From Nanobdellota archaeon (GTDB taxonomy: Archaea; Nanobdellota; Nanobdellia; Parvarchaeales; Parvarchaeaceae): a stretch of 59,741 nucleotides of DNA. The stretch is taken from positions 1 to 59,741 of the forward strand of contig JAJZWM010000002.1 of NCBI GenBank assembly GCA_021846665.1, written 5' to 3'. A program made the translations under genes and the position numbers. The notes beneath the pieces were generated by a model that was not told where the DNA came from, did no database searches, and saw only the letters and a program-made list of their open reading frames with translations. Positions within the stretch are counted from its first letter, which is position 1. Each line of letters opens with the position of its first letter. This document shows, in pieces, positions 9,588-19,157 of the stretch.

Positions 9588-10156
9588 ACAATTATCTCAC
9601 CAAACTCTGTATTTACTCGTTTATGATGTATATTTGTAATATATTTAAGGAATTCAGAAACTGCATTACCACGTTGAAATAAAACTATGCCATAATCTAC
9701 TATTTCAAAGTATATTGGATTAATTTTTTTCACGTCTTCTATGTTTATTATAAGCGGACTTATGTAAAGTGATAAACCTCTTTTTATTAAATTTTCTTGA
9801 TATTGTTCCAATTCTCTCCTACTTTTATTTAGATATTCTAGATAATTTAGGTACTTTGAATCGGTTATTACTGCTATGTCTATGTCACTAAATTTAGTAA
9901 AATTACCCTTTGCAACCGAACCAAAAAGGATTATTCCCAAAGTATGTGGATTTTCGACTATCTTATCCACAAAAGCCATTATGTAGCTTTTGATATCCTG
10001 ATCCATTTTCAACATGACCAGCTGTTTTCCAACCATCTGTGTTATGACTTCTGTAAATGAGCTTCTTCTGCCTGTATTCCTTTCGAAAATTTCTTTAGCC
10101 TCTTTTAATTGTGAATATGCTTTATTTGTCAGTAAAGTCTGTTTAAACTTTCCCAT
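9578..10156 (-). CDS. MNT-type nucleotidyltransferase with N-terminal RHH-like segment (module 3)
   Basis: LFGSVAKGNFTKFSDIDIAV; full-length similarity to the 1284..1871 product (KQTLL..AY..L..AK..). Confidence 0.83.
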   Translation of the reverse strand: MGKFKQTLLTNKAYSQLKEAKEIFERNTGRRSSFTEVITQMVGKQLVMLKMDQDIKSYIMAFVDKIVENPHTLGIILFGSVAKGNFTKFSDIDIAVITDSKYLNYLEYLNKSRRELEQYQENLIKRGLSLYISPLIINIEDVKKINPIYFEIVDYGIVLFQRGNAVSEFLKYITNIHHKRVNTEFGEIIVWE

Positions 10157-10158
10157 AA

Positions 10159-10181
10159 TATATGTATGTAGTTTACATATA
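10159..10181. promoter_or_regulatory. inverted repeat TATATGTA-N7-TACATATA upstream of the MNT-3 start
   Basis: Perfect 8-bp arms immediately upstream of the start codon. Confidence 0.5.
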
Positions 10182-10338
10182 TAAGTTTTCTTATTTCTTA
10201 ATTTTCCGAATTATTTATCGTTTTGTATTAAGTATCTTATTAAATAAAAGTTAATTTATGAGGTAAAAACTCTAAATTAAAAGATATAATAGGTATTTAT
10301 AACTCAGAATAATTTAAGCTGCAAAAAAGTTGAAGCTT

Positions 10339-10758
10339 TCAGTTTATAGCTGCTATCTCTATATCAAACTTTAATGTTTTACCTGCTAATGGAAAATTAA
10401 AATCTAATGTTACCTCATTCTCATTTACTCCAACCACTGTTGCCTGCATTCCGTTGTTTGAACTAACCATCATCCCTTCTTTTACTTCTTCTCCTTGGAA
10501 TTGAGTTTTTGGAATTTTTAATACCATCTCTTCATGCCTTTCACCGTAAGCTTCTTCAGGTTTAATTGTTATACTCTTTTTTCCTCCAACTTTCATTCCA
10601 ACCACAGCATCATCAAATCCCTTTATTACCTGTCCAGCACCAACTTCAAATAATAATGCATCTTTACCTTCATTAGAATCAAAAATTGAACCATCTTCCA
10701 GATAACCTGTATATATTACCTTTATTTTATCTCCTTTTTTAACTTCTTCATCTACCAT
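10339..10758 (-). CDS. FKBP-type peptidyl-prolyl cis-trans isomerase
   Basis: GDKIKVIYTGYLEDGSIFDSN...GAGQVIKGFDDAVVGMKVG...EEAYGERHEEM; SD-like GAGGTG upstream. Confidence 0.93.
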   Translation of the reverse strand: MVDEEVKKGDKIKVIYTGYLEDGSIFDSNEGKDALLFEVGAGQVIKGFDDAVVGMKVGGKKSITIKPEEAYGERHEEMVLKIPKTQFQGEEVKEGMMVSSNNGMQATVVGVNENEVTLDFNFPLAGKTLKFDIEIAAIN

Positions 10759-10901
10759 TTAATCCGCACCTCAAAATTTAATTTATCATGTATAGAAAGC
10801 TATACAAGACTTAATTAAAATACACTAGTAATATATTAAACTTACTACAGAAATAAAAATATGGTTTAAATCCTTTTATTGGATAAATTACTTTAAATAA
10901 T

Positions 10902-11249
10902 ATGAGTTTTTACTATTCATTTGAGGCATTTTGGGGGATATTTGAACTTATAAATGTAGTTGTCATTTCGATTATTTCCTTGTTATTGATTTATATACTT
11001 AGAAAGCACAAAAAGGATAGAGCTCCGATATTTATCTGGGCTTTAAATCTTAAAAAATCTACAAATCAGATATATTTATTAATCACTGCAACTTTACTAT
11101 TCATATTAGTTTTTTCCATGTATATACTTGGAGAAATATTTAAAATATTGTACATAATATTCGCAGCACAGGTCATAGGATTAATTTCTTATCTGTTAAT
11201 TTCATATGTGATAGTATTATGGTTTAAATCTTTTTTGAGGTTCATATGA
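10902..11249 (+). CDS. small multi-TM membrane protein
   Basis: 115 aa, about 3 TM segments, 4-bp overlap with the next ORF. Confidence 0.55.
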   Translation: MSFYYSFEAFWGIFELINVVVISIISLLLIYILRKHKKDRAPIFIWALNLKKSTNQIYLLITATLLFILVFSMYILGEIFKILYIIFAAQVIGLISYLLISYVIVLWFKSFLRFI

Positions 11250-11569
11250 TAATTGAAATAGAGGGTATAATTGCATTGATAAGTGGCTTTTTTGTGCTTT
11301 TTTCTCTCCTTAGATTTCTACATTACTTTAAAATTTACAAAAACGTTGCATTACATAGGATAAAACTATCTAAGAACGTTGTAAACTATTTTATATTTCT
11401 TCTCTGCGCTAATTTTATATTAGTTATTACTTATTCTTTTGCTATTAAACCTAATTATATAGAATATGGTATAGCCGGAGCAATATTATATACTTTCATT
11501 TTTGGCTTATTCTTTTTATATCTTTCATATGCTGTGGAAGGTAGAAAATATCAGAAAAATTTAGATTAA
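11246..11569 (+). CDS. small multi-TM membrane protein
   Basis: 107 aa, about 3 TM segments, translationally coupled to the preceding ORF. Confidence 0.55.
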   Translation: MIIEIEGIIALISGFFVLFSLLRFLHYFKIYKNVALHRIKLSKNVVNYFIFLLCANFILVITYSFAIKPNYIEYGIAGAILYTFIFGLFFLYLSYAVEGRKYQKNLD

Positions 11570-11655
11570 TGCTAATTTTATTTATAATCTTTATAAAAAC
11601 AGGCTTAATTAAAGATTACTTTATTTTAAATTAGTTTTTACAATTAAATTACGAA

Positions 11656-13155
11656 TTAAGGTATATCCTGCAATGGCAAGTCCTTTACCATTTTTAGTAT
11701 AGTATTATTTAATTCAGTTAAGTAAGAGGTATTCAATGGAGCAGAAGCAGATATAGCATACTCTTTTCCATTATATATTGTATAAAATATATAAGAATAT
11801 TCCGATACAAATGAGAAGTTACTACCAACGGCCGGTTGCCCATCGATCGTGAGATTATAGATATTTGAAAGATATGAAGAAGAATTGTATAGATCACTAC
11901 TATTAATAAGTGCAGGAGAATAACCAAATGTTTCAGCTATTCCATTACTAGGGCTATTTAAATAGAAGTAGAAATCTGTTTGGTTTCCAAAGTTATAGCT
12001 AAGATTGCTTGCAAAAACCATCCCTGGTACATATGAATCAACATATGAAAGTAGTGCTTTTGGTGTTGAAACGGTAACAGGTTGTGAAGTAGGAGCAAAT
12101 GAAGATATTAACCTTGAAAGCATAGTCTTATTAAGTACGTAGGAACCTTTTGGAAGTATAGCTAGACCTGCTGAAGAAGTAGGTGGGGGATTAAATGCAG
12201 ACTTAAGAGACGCAGATAATATTACATCGGAGAAATTCGGTGCAGCTGCCATATTTCCAGATGAATTCAAAATTTTCGTTATCATTGAAGAATCTTTTGT
12301 TAAATTAAGAATAAAGTTACCATACAATGGTATACCATAAGAATTAGAGAAGCAGAAACTATAGCCCATTGAAACATTGTATTTACTCTCAAATGCTGGA
12401 GTAGTGTTTATATCTAATAAAGAACAAGGGTTTCCATTGTAACTCGCTCCTTTTATATACTTTACTTGTAGATAATTGCTAAACTGACTTAAATTTGAAA
12501 CGATTGCCGATTGATTAATAGTAGGTAAAGTTGAATTCGTTAAGTTGCTTGTCTTCAAAGAAGCGCAAAACAATGAATTACTTGTTACACTTGAATCATT
12601 CAATGCAGCTCCAACAGTAGATATACTAGAATTAGTCAAAGAAGCTATCATTGAAAAGGGGATACATAAAGTAGCATAGGATATATTTGAAAACAAAGTT
12701 AAATTTATTGTATCAAGAGCTTTTGGAAAGGAGGATACATTTATACTGCTACTTAAGCTAGCTATGTCTTTTGCAAGCGCTCCTAAATCTATATTTGCTG
12801 TTCCTCTTGTGTATGGAGTATAATGAGCGATATAACCGTTAATTGGCAAATTAAAGGAAAACACTGAAGATCCAGCAGTAGCGCTTAAACTTAAAAGTAA
12901 GTTGTATGATAAATTGAATGGCCCACTAGAGTTTTGAAGTTTTGAAATTGTGGAACTTAACTGCTGAATATTAGCAACGCTATAATATGGAGTTGAAGAG
13001 CTTGAAATCTTCAAAAAAGGAACATAACCTTCATATGATGCAAATATGAATATTAAAAAAACCGCTAGAATTACTACAGCAACTATTCCAACTAACTTAC
13101 GCTTTTTTGCTTCGTTATTTGGAATCTTATTTATCTGTATACTGTTATCATCCAT
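11656..13155 (-). CDS. membrane-anchored extracytoplasmic Ser/Asn/Thr-rich protein
   Basis: N-terminal TM anchor (VGIVAVVILAVFLIFIFAS), then ~460 aa rich in NxS/T sequons. Confidence 0.7.
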   Translation of the reverse strand: MDDNSIQINKIPNNEAKKRKLVGIVAVVILAVFLIFIFASYEGYVPFLKISSSSTPYYSVANIQQLSSTISKLQNSSGPFNLSYNLLLSLSATAGSSVFSFNLPINGYIAHYTPYTRGTANIDLGALAKDIASLSSSINVSSFPKALDTINLTLFSNISYATLCIPFSMIASLTNSSISTVGAALNDSSVTSNSLFCASLKTSNLTNSTLPTINQSAIVSNLSQFSNYLQVKYIKGASYNGNPCSLLDINTTPAFESKYNVSMGYSFCFSNSYGIPLYGNFILNLTKDSSMITKILNSSGNMAAAPNFSDVILSASLKSAFNPPPTSSAGLAILPKGSYVLNKTMLSRLISSFAPTSQPVTVSTPKALLSYVDSYVPGMVFASNLSYNFGNQTDFYFYLNSPSNGIAETFGYSPALINSSDLYNSSSYLSNIYNLTIDGQPAVGSNFSFVSEYSYIFYTIYNGKEYAISASAPLNTSYLTELNNTILKMVKDLPLQDIP

Positions 13156-13190
13156 AGTAATATATCAAAAAAGATATATAAAAACCTTTA

Positions 13191-13409
13191 CTATTTCACT
13201 AGTGACTTGTTTTGTTTGTGAAAACCGATAAGAGTTATTATAACCCCTAATATAAATATGCCCAAACTTGCAAATAATATGAAACTTCCAATTGATTCTG
13301 CGGCTTTACCATAGTATTTTATTATAAAAACATCAATAAAAGGAAGAACCAAGCCTACAACAAACAGAGACAGACCTATTAGGATTATAGAATTAAATTT
13401 TAATCCCAT
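13191..13409 (-). CDS. small two-TM membrane protein
   Basis: 72 aa, lies 4 bp from the FKBP gene on the same strand. Confidence 0.5.
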   Translation of the reverse strand: MGLKFNSIILIGLSLFVVGLVLPFIDVFIIKYYGKAAESIGSFILFASLGIFILGVIITLIGFHKQNKSLVK

Positions 13410-13413
13410 AAAT

Positions 13414-13941
13414 TTAATTAATTTTAACCACCTTTATTTCGAAAATGAGCGTTTTTCCAGCAAGAGGCGAATTAAAATTGACAGTAACGGACGTAGAATT
13501 CAATGCAGTTATTACACCTGCAGCGCCATTTGAATTAGATACTCGCTCACCTACATATAAAGAGCTATTACCAAAATCCGATTTTGGTACAGTTATTATA
13601 AGTGAATCATTAATATTTCCATATGCTTCTGCTGGTGATAGAGTAACATTTTTTACCTGCCCTTCTCTCATGCCTAGGACTGCATTGCTAAAACCTTTAA
13701 TTACCTGTGAAGAGCCTGCTATAAAACTAAAAGGAGTAGAATTAAAATTAGTCTGAACAAGGGTTCCATTTGAAAGCCAAAGCGAATAGAATACCGTTAC
13801 ATTATCTCCGCTTTTAACTGAAACGGCATTATTACTGTGACTTAAAAGATAGAATGAAACTATTAAAACTGCAATAACTGCAACTATTACAATAATGTAT
13901 GCCTTATTAAAATGCAATTTAAATGTAGATTTAGATGACAT
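13414..13941 (-). CDS. membrane-anchored extracytoplasmic FKBP-type PPIase
   Basis: N-terminal TM, then GDNVTVFYSLWLSNGTLVQTN..SQVIKGFSNAVLGMREGQ..PAEAYG. Confidence 0.88.
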   Translation of the reverse strand: MSSKSTFKLHFNKAYIIVIVAVIAVLIVSFYLLSHSNNAVSVKSGDNVTVFYSLWLSNGTLVQTNFNSTPFSFIAGSSQVIKGFSNAVLGMREGQVKNVTLSPAEAYGNINDSLIITVPKSDFGNSSLYVGERVSNSNGAAGVITALNSTSVTVNFNSPLAGKTLIFEIKVVKIN

Positions 13942-14187
13942 ATTTTATACACTTATAATTTAATAGATAATCTCATGTTTTATTTACTTTTCTATACTTT
14001 TATACTCTACTGTTCTTATTATCCAAAATTATTAAACGTATTTCTTAAAAACTTATCAATTTTTTAGGTATTAAACTTAAAAATAACGTATTATTTTAGC
14101 ATTTCCATCTATTTAGCTTTGATAAGTATATGTTAACTGTAACATTTTATTATCTTCAATTCTTGAAAATAGTAAATTTTAAGAATA

Positions 14188-14742
14188 ATGACAACAATAT
14201 ATATGACTATGAAAGGACTTTATATGATGTTTAAAGTGTGGCCGCCTAAAACACTAGAAGACATAATCATAGAAAATTCAGAAGAGGACATAGATAAGGA
14301 AATAATACCTTTGGTGAAGGCTATAAATTTATTTGGTGTTCCTACTTACTCTTCATGTGCTGGCCATGTCGATGGTGCTGGACTACCTTACCCATGGATT
14401 GGCATTCTTAAAACGCAATATGACCTATTTGATTATTCATATTCAATAGAAAATCTAGACACTAAACAAAAGCAGTACATGCAATCTTATTTAAAGAAAT
14501 CATTAAAAAGATTTTATATTACTTTAGATAAATTCAATAAAAAGAATAAAGAAAATATTTGGGTATTGAATAATAAGACTTACTCGCAATTAAAACCGTA
14601 TAAACCTTGTAAAAATGAAATTGACCTTAATAACGAAAGGAAAAAATCAGTAATACTAGCAAACCTGCTATTTACCGAATTTAACAAAAAATACCATCTT
14701 TATACAGATATTAAAAGTATTTGTATTAAAAATAGCCATTAA
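14188..14742 (+). CDS. hypothetical protein
   Basis: 184-aa ORF; TYSSCAGHVDGAGLPYPWIGI segment; start may be internal (MMFKVWPP). Confidence 0.5.
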   Translation: MTTIYMTMKGLYMMFKVWPPKTLEDIIIENSEEDIDKEIIPLVKAINLFGVPTYSSCAGHVDGAGLPYPWIGILKTQYDLFDYSYSIENLDTKQKQYMQSYLKKSLKRFYITLDKFNKKNKENIWVLNNKTYSQLKPYKPCKNEIDLNNERKKSVILANLLFTEFNKKYHLYTDIKSICIKNSH

Positions 14743-14772
14743 ATATATTGACAGAGGAGTTTTTGAATTCAA

Positions 14773-15411
14773 ATGGGTATAATAATAATTATAAGACATG
14801 GCTTCAGCGAATCAAATAAAAAAGGTTATTTGACTCATGACATAGATGGATATCCTTTAACAGTAGAAGGAGAAAAATACCTTATAAAATCTGCAGAGGA
14901 ACTTAAAAAACTGGATAACATTAAAGAGATAATATCCAGCCCAATATTAAGAGCATCGCAAACAGCAGAGATAATATCAAAAATCACTGGCTTGAAAGTG
15001 AAAAAAGATACAAGATTAGCTGAAAGATATATGGGTAAGTACAACAATAAGAAGATACCTACTGACAATAAAGGTTATCAAATTGGTTATAACTGGCATA
15101 TAAAAGAGATTTTAAATGGTTATCCAAATGGATTAGAAAGATGGGAAGAAATTGAAAGGAGGATTATTGAATTACTTAATGAAATACCTGAAAATAATAA
15201 TGTGATAATAGTTTCTCATGGAGATATAATAAAAGCGATATTGGCCTATTTTCTTGATCTTGATGAATTTGGAGTATGGGGAATAAGAGTCAACCATGGG
15301 CATTTTACAGTTATAGATAGAAAAAGGAAGAAAATACTTGCAATAGGGGCTCCAATTATATCAGACGCTATATTAGATAAAATAAAAAATGCAATGGCAG
15401 ATACTAAATAA
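14773..15411 (+). CDS. histidine phosphatase (phosphoglycerate mutase-like) family protein
   Basis: IIIRHGFSESN ... SSPILRASQTAEII ... IIVSHGDIIKAIL. Confidence 0.9.
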   Translation: MGIIIIIRHGFSESNKKGYLTHDIDGYPLTVEGEKYLIKSAEELKKLDNIKEIISSPILRASQTAEIISKITGLKVKKDTRLAERYMGKYNNKKIPTDNKGYQIGYNWHIKEILNGYPNGLERWEEIERRIIELLNEIPENNNVIIVSHGDIIKAILAYFLDLDEFGVWGIRVNHGHFTVIDRKRKKILAIGAPIISDAILDKIKNAMADTK

Positions 15412-15412
15412 G

Positions 15413-15949
15413 ATGAAAACCTCAAAAGATGAGCTAAAAAGACTATTTGAAAGGCATGCTTTTCTCAAACTTAATGAAAAAACACGAAAAATGCTTTCTG
15501 GATCTCATGGAAAAATTCTTTCGGGAGAAAAATTTATTGAACTTATCTCGAAACAGAAATATTATGTTATAACTGTAGGAGATATGGTTACATTAACAGC
15601 GATATCAGCGGGGATAATACCAGATATGGCGATATTCGATCTAAAAACCGAAAGAAGAAAAATTAATGGAACAAAGATAATAAAGGCTTACAAAAACATT
15701 AAAAAAGTGAAGAATCCAGCAGGAAAGCTAACAAAAGAATTATTTTCTATAATAAATAAAAACCTTGGTAAAAAAAGAGTAGGCATAAAAGTAAGTGGAG
15801 AAGAAGACTTAGCGGCTCCTTTATGTATTGCTTTATCTGATTATAATACTATAGTTGCATGGGGTGTCCCTAAAAAAGGAATAAACGCAGTCAAGATAAA
15901 TAATGTGAGAATAAAGCATGCATTATCTATAATAAAGAAAATGAATTAA
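15413..15949 (+). CDS. GTP-dependent dephospho-CoA kinase (DUF359)
   Basis: VITVGDMVTLTAISAGIIPDMAIFDLKTERR..KNPAGKLT..IKVSGEEDLAAPLCIAL..VAWGVPKKGI; start chosen at MKTSKDEL just after the preceding stop. Confidence 0.85.
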   Translation: MKTSKDELKRLFERHAFLKLNEKTRKMLSGSHGKILSGEKFIELISKQKYYVITVGDMVTLTAISAGIIPDMAIFDLKTERRKINGTKIIKAYKNIKKVKNPAGKLTKELFSIINKNLGKKRVGIKVSGEEDLAAPLCIALSDYNTIVAWGVPKKGINAVKINNVRIKHALSIIKKMN

Positions 15950-15995
15950 ATTATCATATACAATTATAACAAAAATTATTACTTTTTAAACTGCA

Positions 15996-16562
15996 CTACT
16001 TGTTAGATTTTTTAAACTCTCTATACATATAGTTTATTACTGATTTTACTGCTTTATTATCGAGATCTATAAAAACGTCTTTGTATTCGAAATTCTTTGG
16101 GATATAAAGTTGATCTATTAATTTTATTTCTCCTTTATTTGTAAGCATTATATTGTTTCCACCAACTAAATCTCCATGCACATAACCATTACTATGCAGT
16201 CTTTTAATAGTATCCTTAAGCTGATCCTTAATACTATAAAAAAGCTCATTATTCCCTCTTATTTTGTAAAGAGAACCCATGAGCATATCTCCGTCTATTC
16301 TTTCAAGCACATAGACTTTTTTACCATTAACCTCCTCAAGTGCAATGGGCTTAACAATATTATTTGGGGCCAAGTTATATTCTCTTTTCATCATCTTGAA
16401 CCTCTCCTTTTGACTATATTTTGATTTAAGATAATTCTCTGCCTTCTTGCCTAGACCCATCTCTTCAACTATAAAAAACTCTGTATCTAAACCTATTTCA
16501 GGCTTTACAAAAACATCCGATATAGTTTCATCAAGTTTTTTATACATATTATTATTGTGCAT
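15996..16562 (-). CDS. atypical small protein kinase-like protein
   Basis: LHSNGYVHGDLVGGNNIMLTNKGEIKLID (HGD..N and D of a kinase catalytic core; DFG replaced by DQL). Confidence 0.65.
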   Translation of the reverse strand: MHNNNMYKKLDETISDVFVKPEIGLDTEFFIVEEMGLGKKAENYLKSKYSQKERFKMMKREYNLAPNNIVKPIALEEVNGKKVYVLERIDGDMLMGSLYKIRGNNELFYSIKDQLKDTIKRLHSNGYVHGDLVGGNNIMLTNKGEIKLIDQLYIPKNFEYKDVFIDLDNKAVKSVINYMYREFKKSNK

Positions 16563-16682
16563 TCATCTACTATAAATATTTTACTATTAGATTATAATAA
16601 AAAATATTAGTAAGTTATTACTATTTTTCGGTCTTTTTTGTTAAAAAGCTTAACCTGTCCTAAAAATTAAAATATAAATGAT

Positions 16683-17426
16683 CTATTCTTCTCTCCATCT
16701 AGAACGTTTTATGGCAAATACTATCAAAGCTATAGAAACTATAATAAGAACTGCCCAGGAAAGTAATATAAAAGAGCTTGAGAATTTCACAAAACCTATA
16801 CTACCCTGTGCTATTATCGCGGAAAATGTAGTCGGAGAAATATAAGCAAGATACCTAAAAGGTAGCGGTATATATGTAACTGGATAATAAACAGGGGGTA
16901 AAGTGGATAAAACCATTGAGATAAGGCCCATAAATGCCCAACCCTCTATAACATCTCTGCTTATTGTTGAGATAAAAAAACCTAGAGCTATGGAAAACAT
17001 AAATGTAAGAAGCATAACTGCTGCAACGGTTAAAGCAGCTATCGCTGAGATGTGAATAAATATAACAGCAAGAATTGAAAGAACTATCAAGTCAGGAATA
17101 GAAAAAACAAGTTCAGATAATGCTATGCCAGCAACATAAATTGTAGGAGAAACTGGAGAACTAACTAGCATATCCTGCAATTTCATATCATTTTTTAGAT
17201 GTGTAAGATCACCTTGAATAGATATGCCATTATTTACCATTACCAAAATGAATCCACCAAGTATACCTACATTAAGCAGTGTTCCATGACTTACAAAAAA
17301 TATTATTATAAGTAAACCAAATGGGGCAAGTATTGTATTTATAAGCATAACAGGAAAGTTCTTCATGGCGTAGATAGCATTAGCCATCACTGATGCAGAA
17401 AGCTGACTGAAGGTATTAGTTTTCAT
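16683..17426 (-). CDS. ABC-2 type transporter permease
   Basis: 6 TM segments; follows an ABC ATPase gene with an 11-bp overlap. Confidence 0.82.
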   Translation of the reverse strand: MKTNTFSQLSASVMANAIYAMKNFPVMLINTILAPFGLLIIIFFVSHGTLLNVGILGGFILVMVNNGISIQGDLTHLKNDMKLQDMLVSSPVSPTIYVAGIALSELVFSIPDLIVLSILAVIFIHISAIAALTVAAVMLLTFMFSIALGFFISTISRDVIEGWAFMGLISMVLSTLPPVYYPVTYIPLPFRYLAYISPTTFSAIIAQGSIGFVKFSSSFILLSWAVLIIVSIALIVFAIKRSRWREE

Positions 17427-18342
17427 TTTCTTCCCCCTTATTTATATCCCCTACTAGCATGTAAAATATATCTTCTAAAGAAGTTGGATTTATGGAAAAC
17501 TTTACCTTTTCCTTTATCAACTTTTTAGCAAGGTTATTAGCAGTAATTTCATCAGAGAAAACCTGAAAAGTACCATCGTTTTTCTTCACAATTTTTCCCT
17601 TCAATTTAATATTTTTATTTAAGCCATTAAAGATTTTTATCGCATATGGATAACCAATAGCATTTCTTATATCATTTATAGTACCAGCTTTTACAAGCTT
17701 TCCTTTGTTTAATACAATTATATAGTCAGACAATTCCTCTGCTTCCTCAAGATAATGTGTTGTCAATATAACAAGGTGTTCTTTTTTTAATTCGTTAAGT
17801 ACATCCCAAAGCTCTTTTCTTGATATTGGATCTAAACCTGTTGTAGGTTCATCTAAAAAGATTATTTTTGCATCGGATGAAATTACTAAAGCAACCAAAA
17901 CTTTTCGTTTTGTACCGCCAGACAACTTTCTTGGTAATTTATCAGCATATTTTTCCAATTTAAATCGGGATATTACTGCAATTGTCCTTTCTTTTGCTTC
18001 TTTAAAACTTAAACCTCTCCATAGAAGGTAAGAATAGATATTCTCTCTCGCTGTCATCCATGGTATAAGCTCCGCTTCTTGGGGTATTACTGCTATCCTA
18101 TTTCTTATTTCTTTTGGATTTTTAACAACATCAACTCCATCTAAGTAAACTTTCCCTTTAGTTGGAAGAAGCTCAGTAGAAACTATCCTTATAAAAGTGG
18201 TTTTGCCTGCCCCATTTCTGCCTATTAATGTAAATATCCCATTTATATCCAAATCTAAAGATACGTTTTTTAAGGCTAATGATCTTTTATCTTTCTTATC
18301 TTTATAGTTCTTACTTAGATTTCTTACAATTAATCTTACCAT
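17416..18342 (-). CDS. ABC transporter ATP-binding protein
   Basis: Walker A GRNGAGKTT, signature LSGGTKRKV, Walker B IIFLDEPTTGLD. Confidence 0.93.
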   Translation of the reverse strand: MVRLIVRNLSKNYKDKKDKRSLALKNVSLDLDINGIFTLIGRNGAGKTTFIRIVSTELLPTKGKVYLDGVDVVKNPKEIRNRIAVIPQEAELIPWMTARENIYSYLLWRGLSFKEAKERTIAVISRFKLEKYADKLPRKLSGGTKRKVLVALVISSDAKIIFLDEPTTGLDPISRKELWDVLNELKKEHLVILTTHYLEEAEELSDYIIVLNKGKLVKAGTINDIRNAIGYPYAIKIFNGLNKNIKLKGKIVKKNDGTFQVFSDEITANNLAKKLIKEKVKFSINPTSLEDIFYMLVGDINKGEENEN

Positions 18343-18428
18343 ACAAGTAAATAGTTTTTTAAGTATTAAATTATGTCAGTATAATATAATTTTATTAAAT
18401 ATTAATTTTACAAAAATGTGATAGAATA

Positions 18429-19157
18429 ATGGAGATAAAAACTGTTAACCTTACAAAGAGATTTAAAAATAATATTGCGTTAGATTCAATAAACTTTGAC
18501 ATAAAAGGCAAAGGAATAACAGGTTATCTTGGTCCAAACGGTGCAGGAAAAACTACTACATTGAAAATACTCTCAAGCTTAGAAAGAGCTGATTCTGGAG
18601 AAGCATTTATCAACGGAATAAACATAAAAAACTATAAGATGGCATTGAAAAATGTCTCTGCATTGATTGACGAACCAGAACCATACGATGAAATGACAAT
18701 ACGTGAATTTCTTGAATTTATCGGAAAGATAAGAAAGATGAATAAACTACTGATTGAAAACAGGATAAAAGAGCTTGAAAAGGAATTAAATTTAGAAGAT
18801 TTAAACAAAAAATGCGGCCAGCTTTCTAAAGGAAACAGGCAAAGAGTAGTGATAGCAGCGGTACTTCTGCCTGACACGGATATTTTGCTGCTAGATGAAC
18901 CAACGAGCGGGTTAGATCCTGCAGAAGCATATGACATAAAAAAACTACTTAAAAAGCTAAAGAAAACAAAACTGATAATACTAAGCTCTCATTTGCTGGA
19001 TGAGATAAAGGAACTATGCGATTATGTTATACTGTTAGATAAAGGAAAAATAATCGCACAGGGATCAGTAAAGAGCATAATAAAGAAATTCGGCAGCGGA
19101 AAAGGAGAGAAAGGCCTTGAAAAGGCATATATAAATTTGGTGCGTGGCAAAACATGA
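18429..19157 (+). CDS. ABC transporter ATP-binding protein
   Basis: GPNGAGKTTT, LSKGNRQRV, ILLLDEPTSGLD. Confidence 0.93.
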   Translation: MEIKTVNLTKRFKNNIALDSINFDIKGKGITGYLGPNGAGKTTTLKILSSLERADSGEAFINGINIKNYKMALKNVSALIDEPEPYDEMTIREFLEFIGKIRKMNKLLIENRIKELEKELNLEDLNKKCGQLSKGNRQRVVIAAVLLPDTDILLLDEPTSGLDPAEAYDIKKLLKKLKKTKLIILSSHLLDEIKELCDYVILLDKGKIIAQGSVKSIIKKFGSGKGEKGLEKAYINLVRGKT

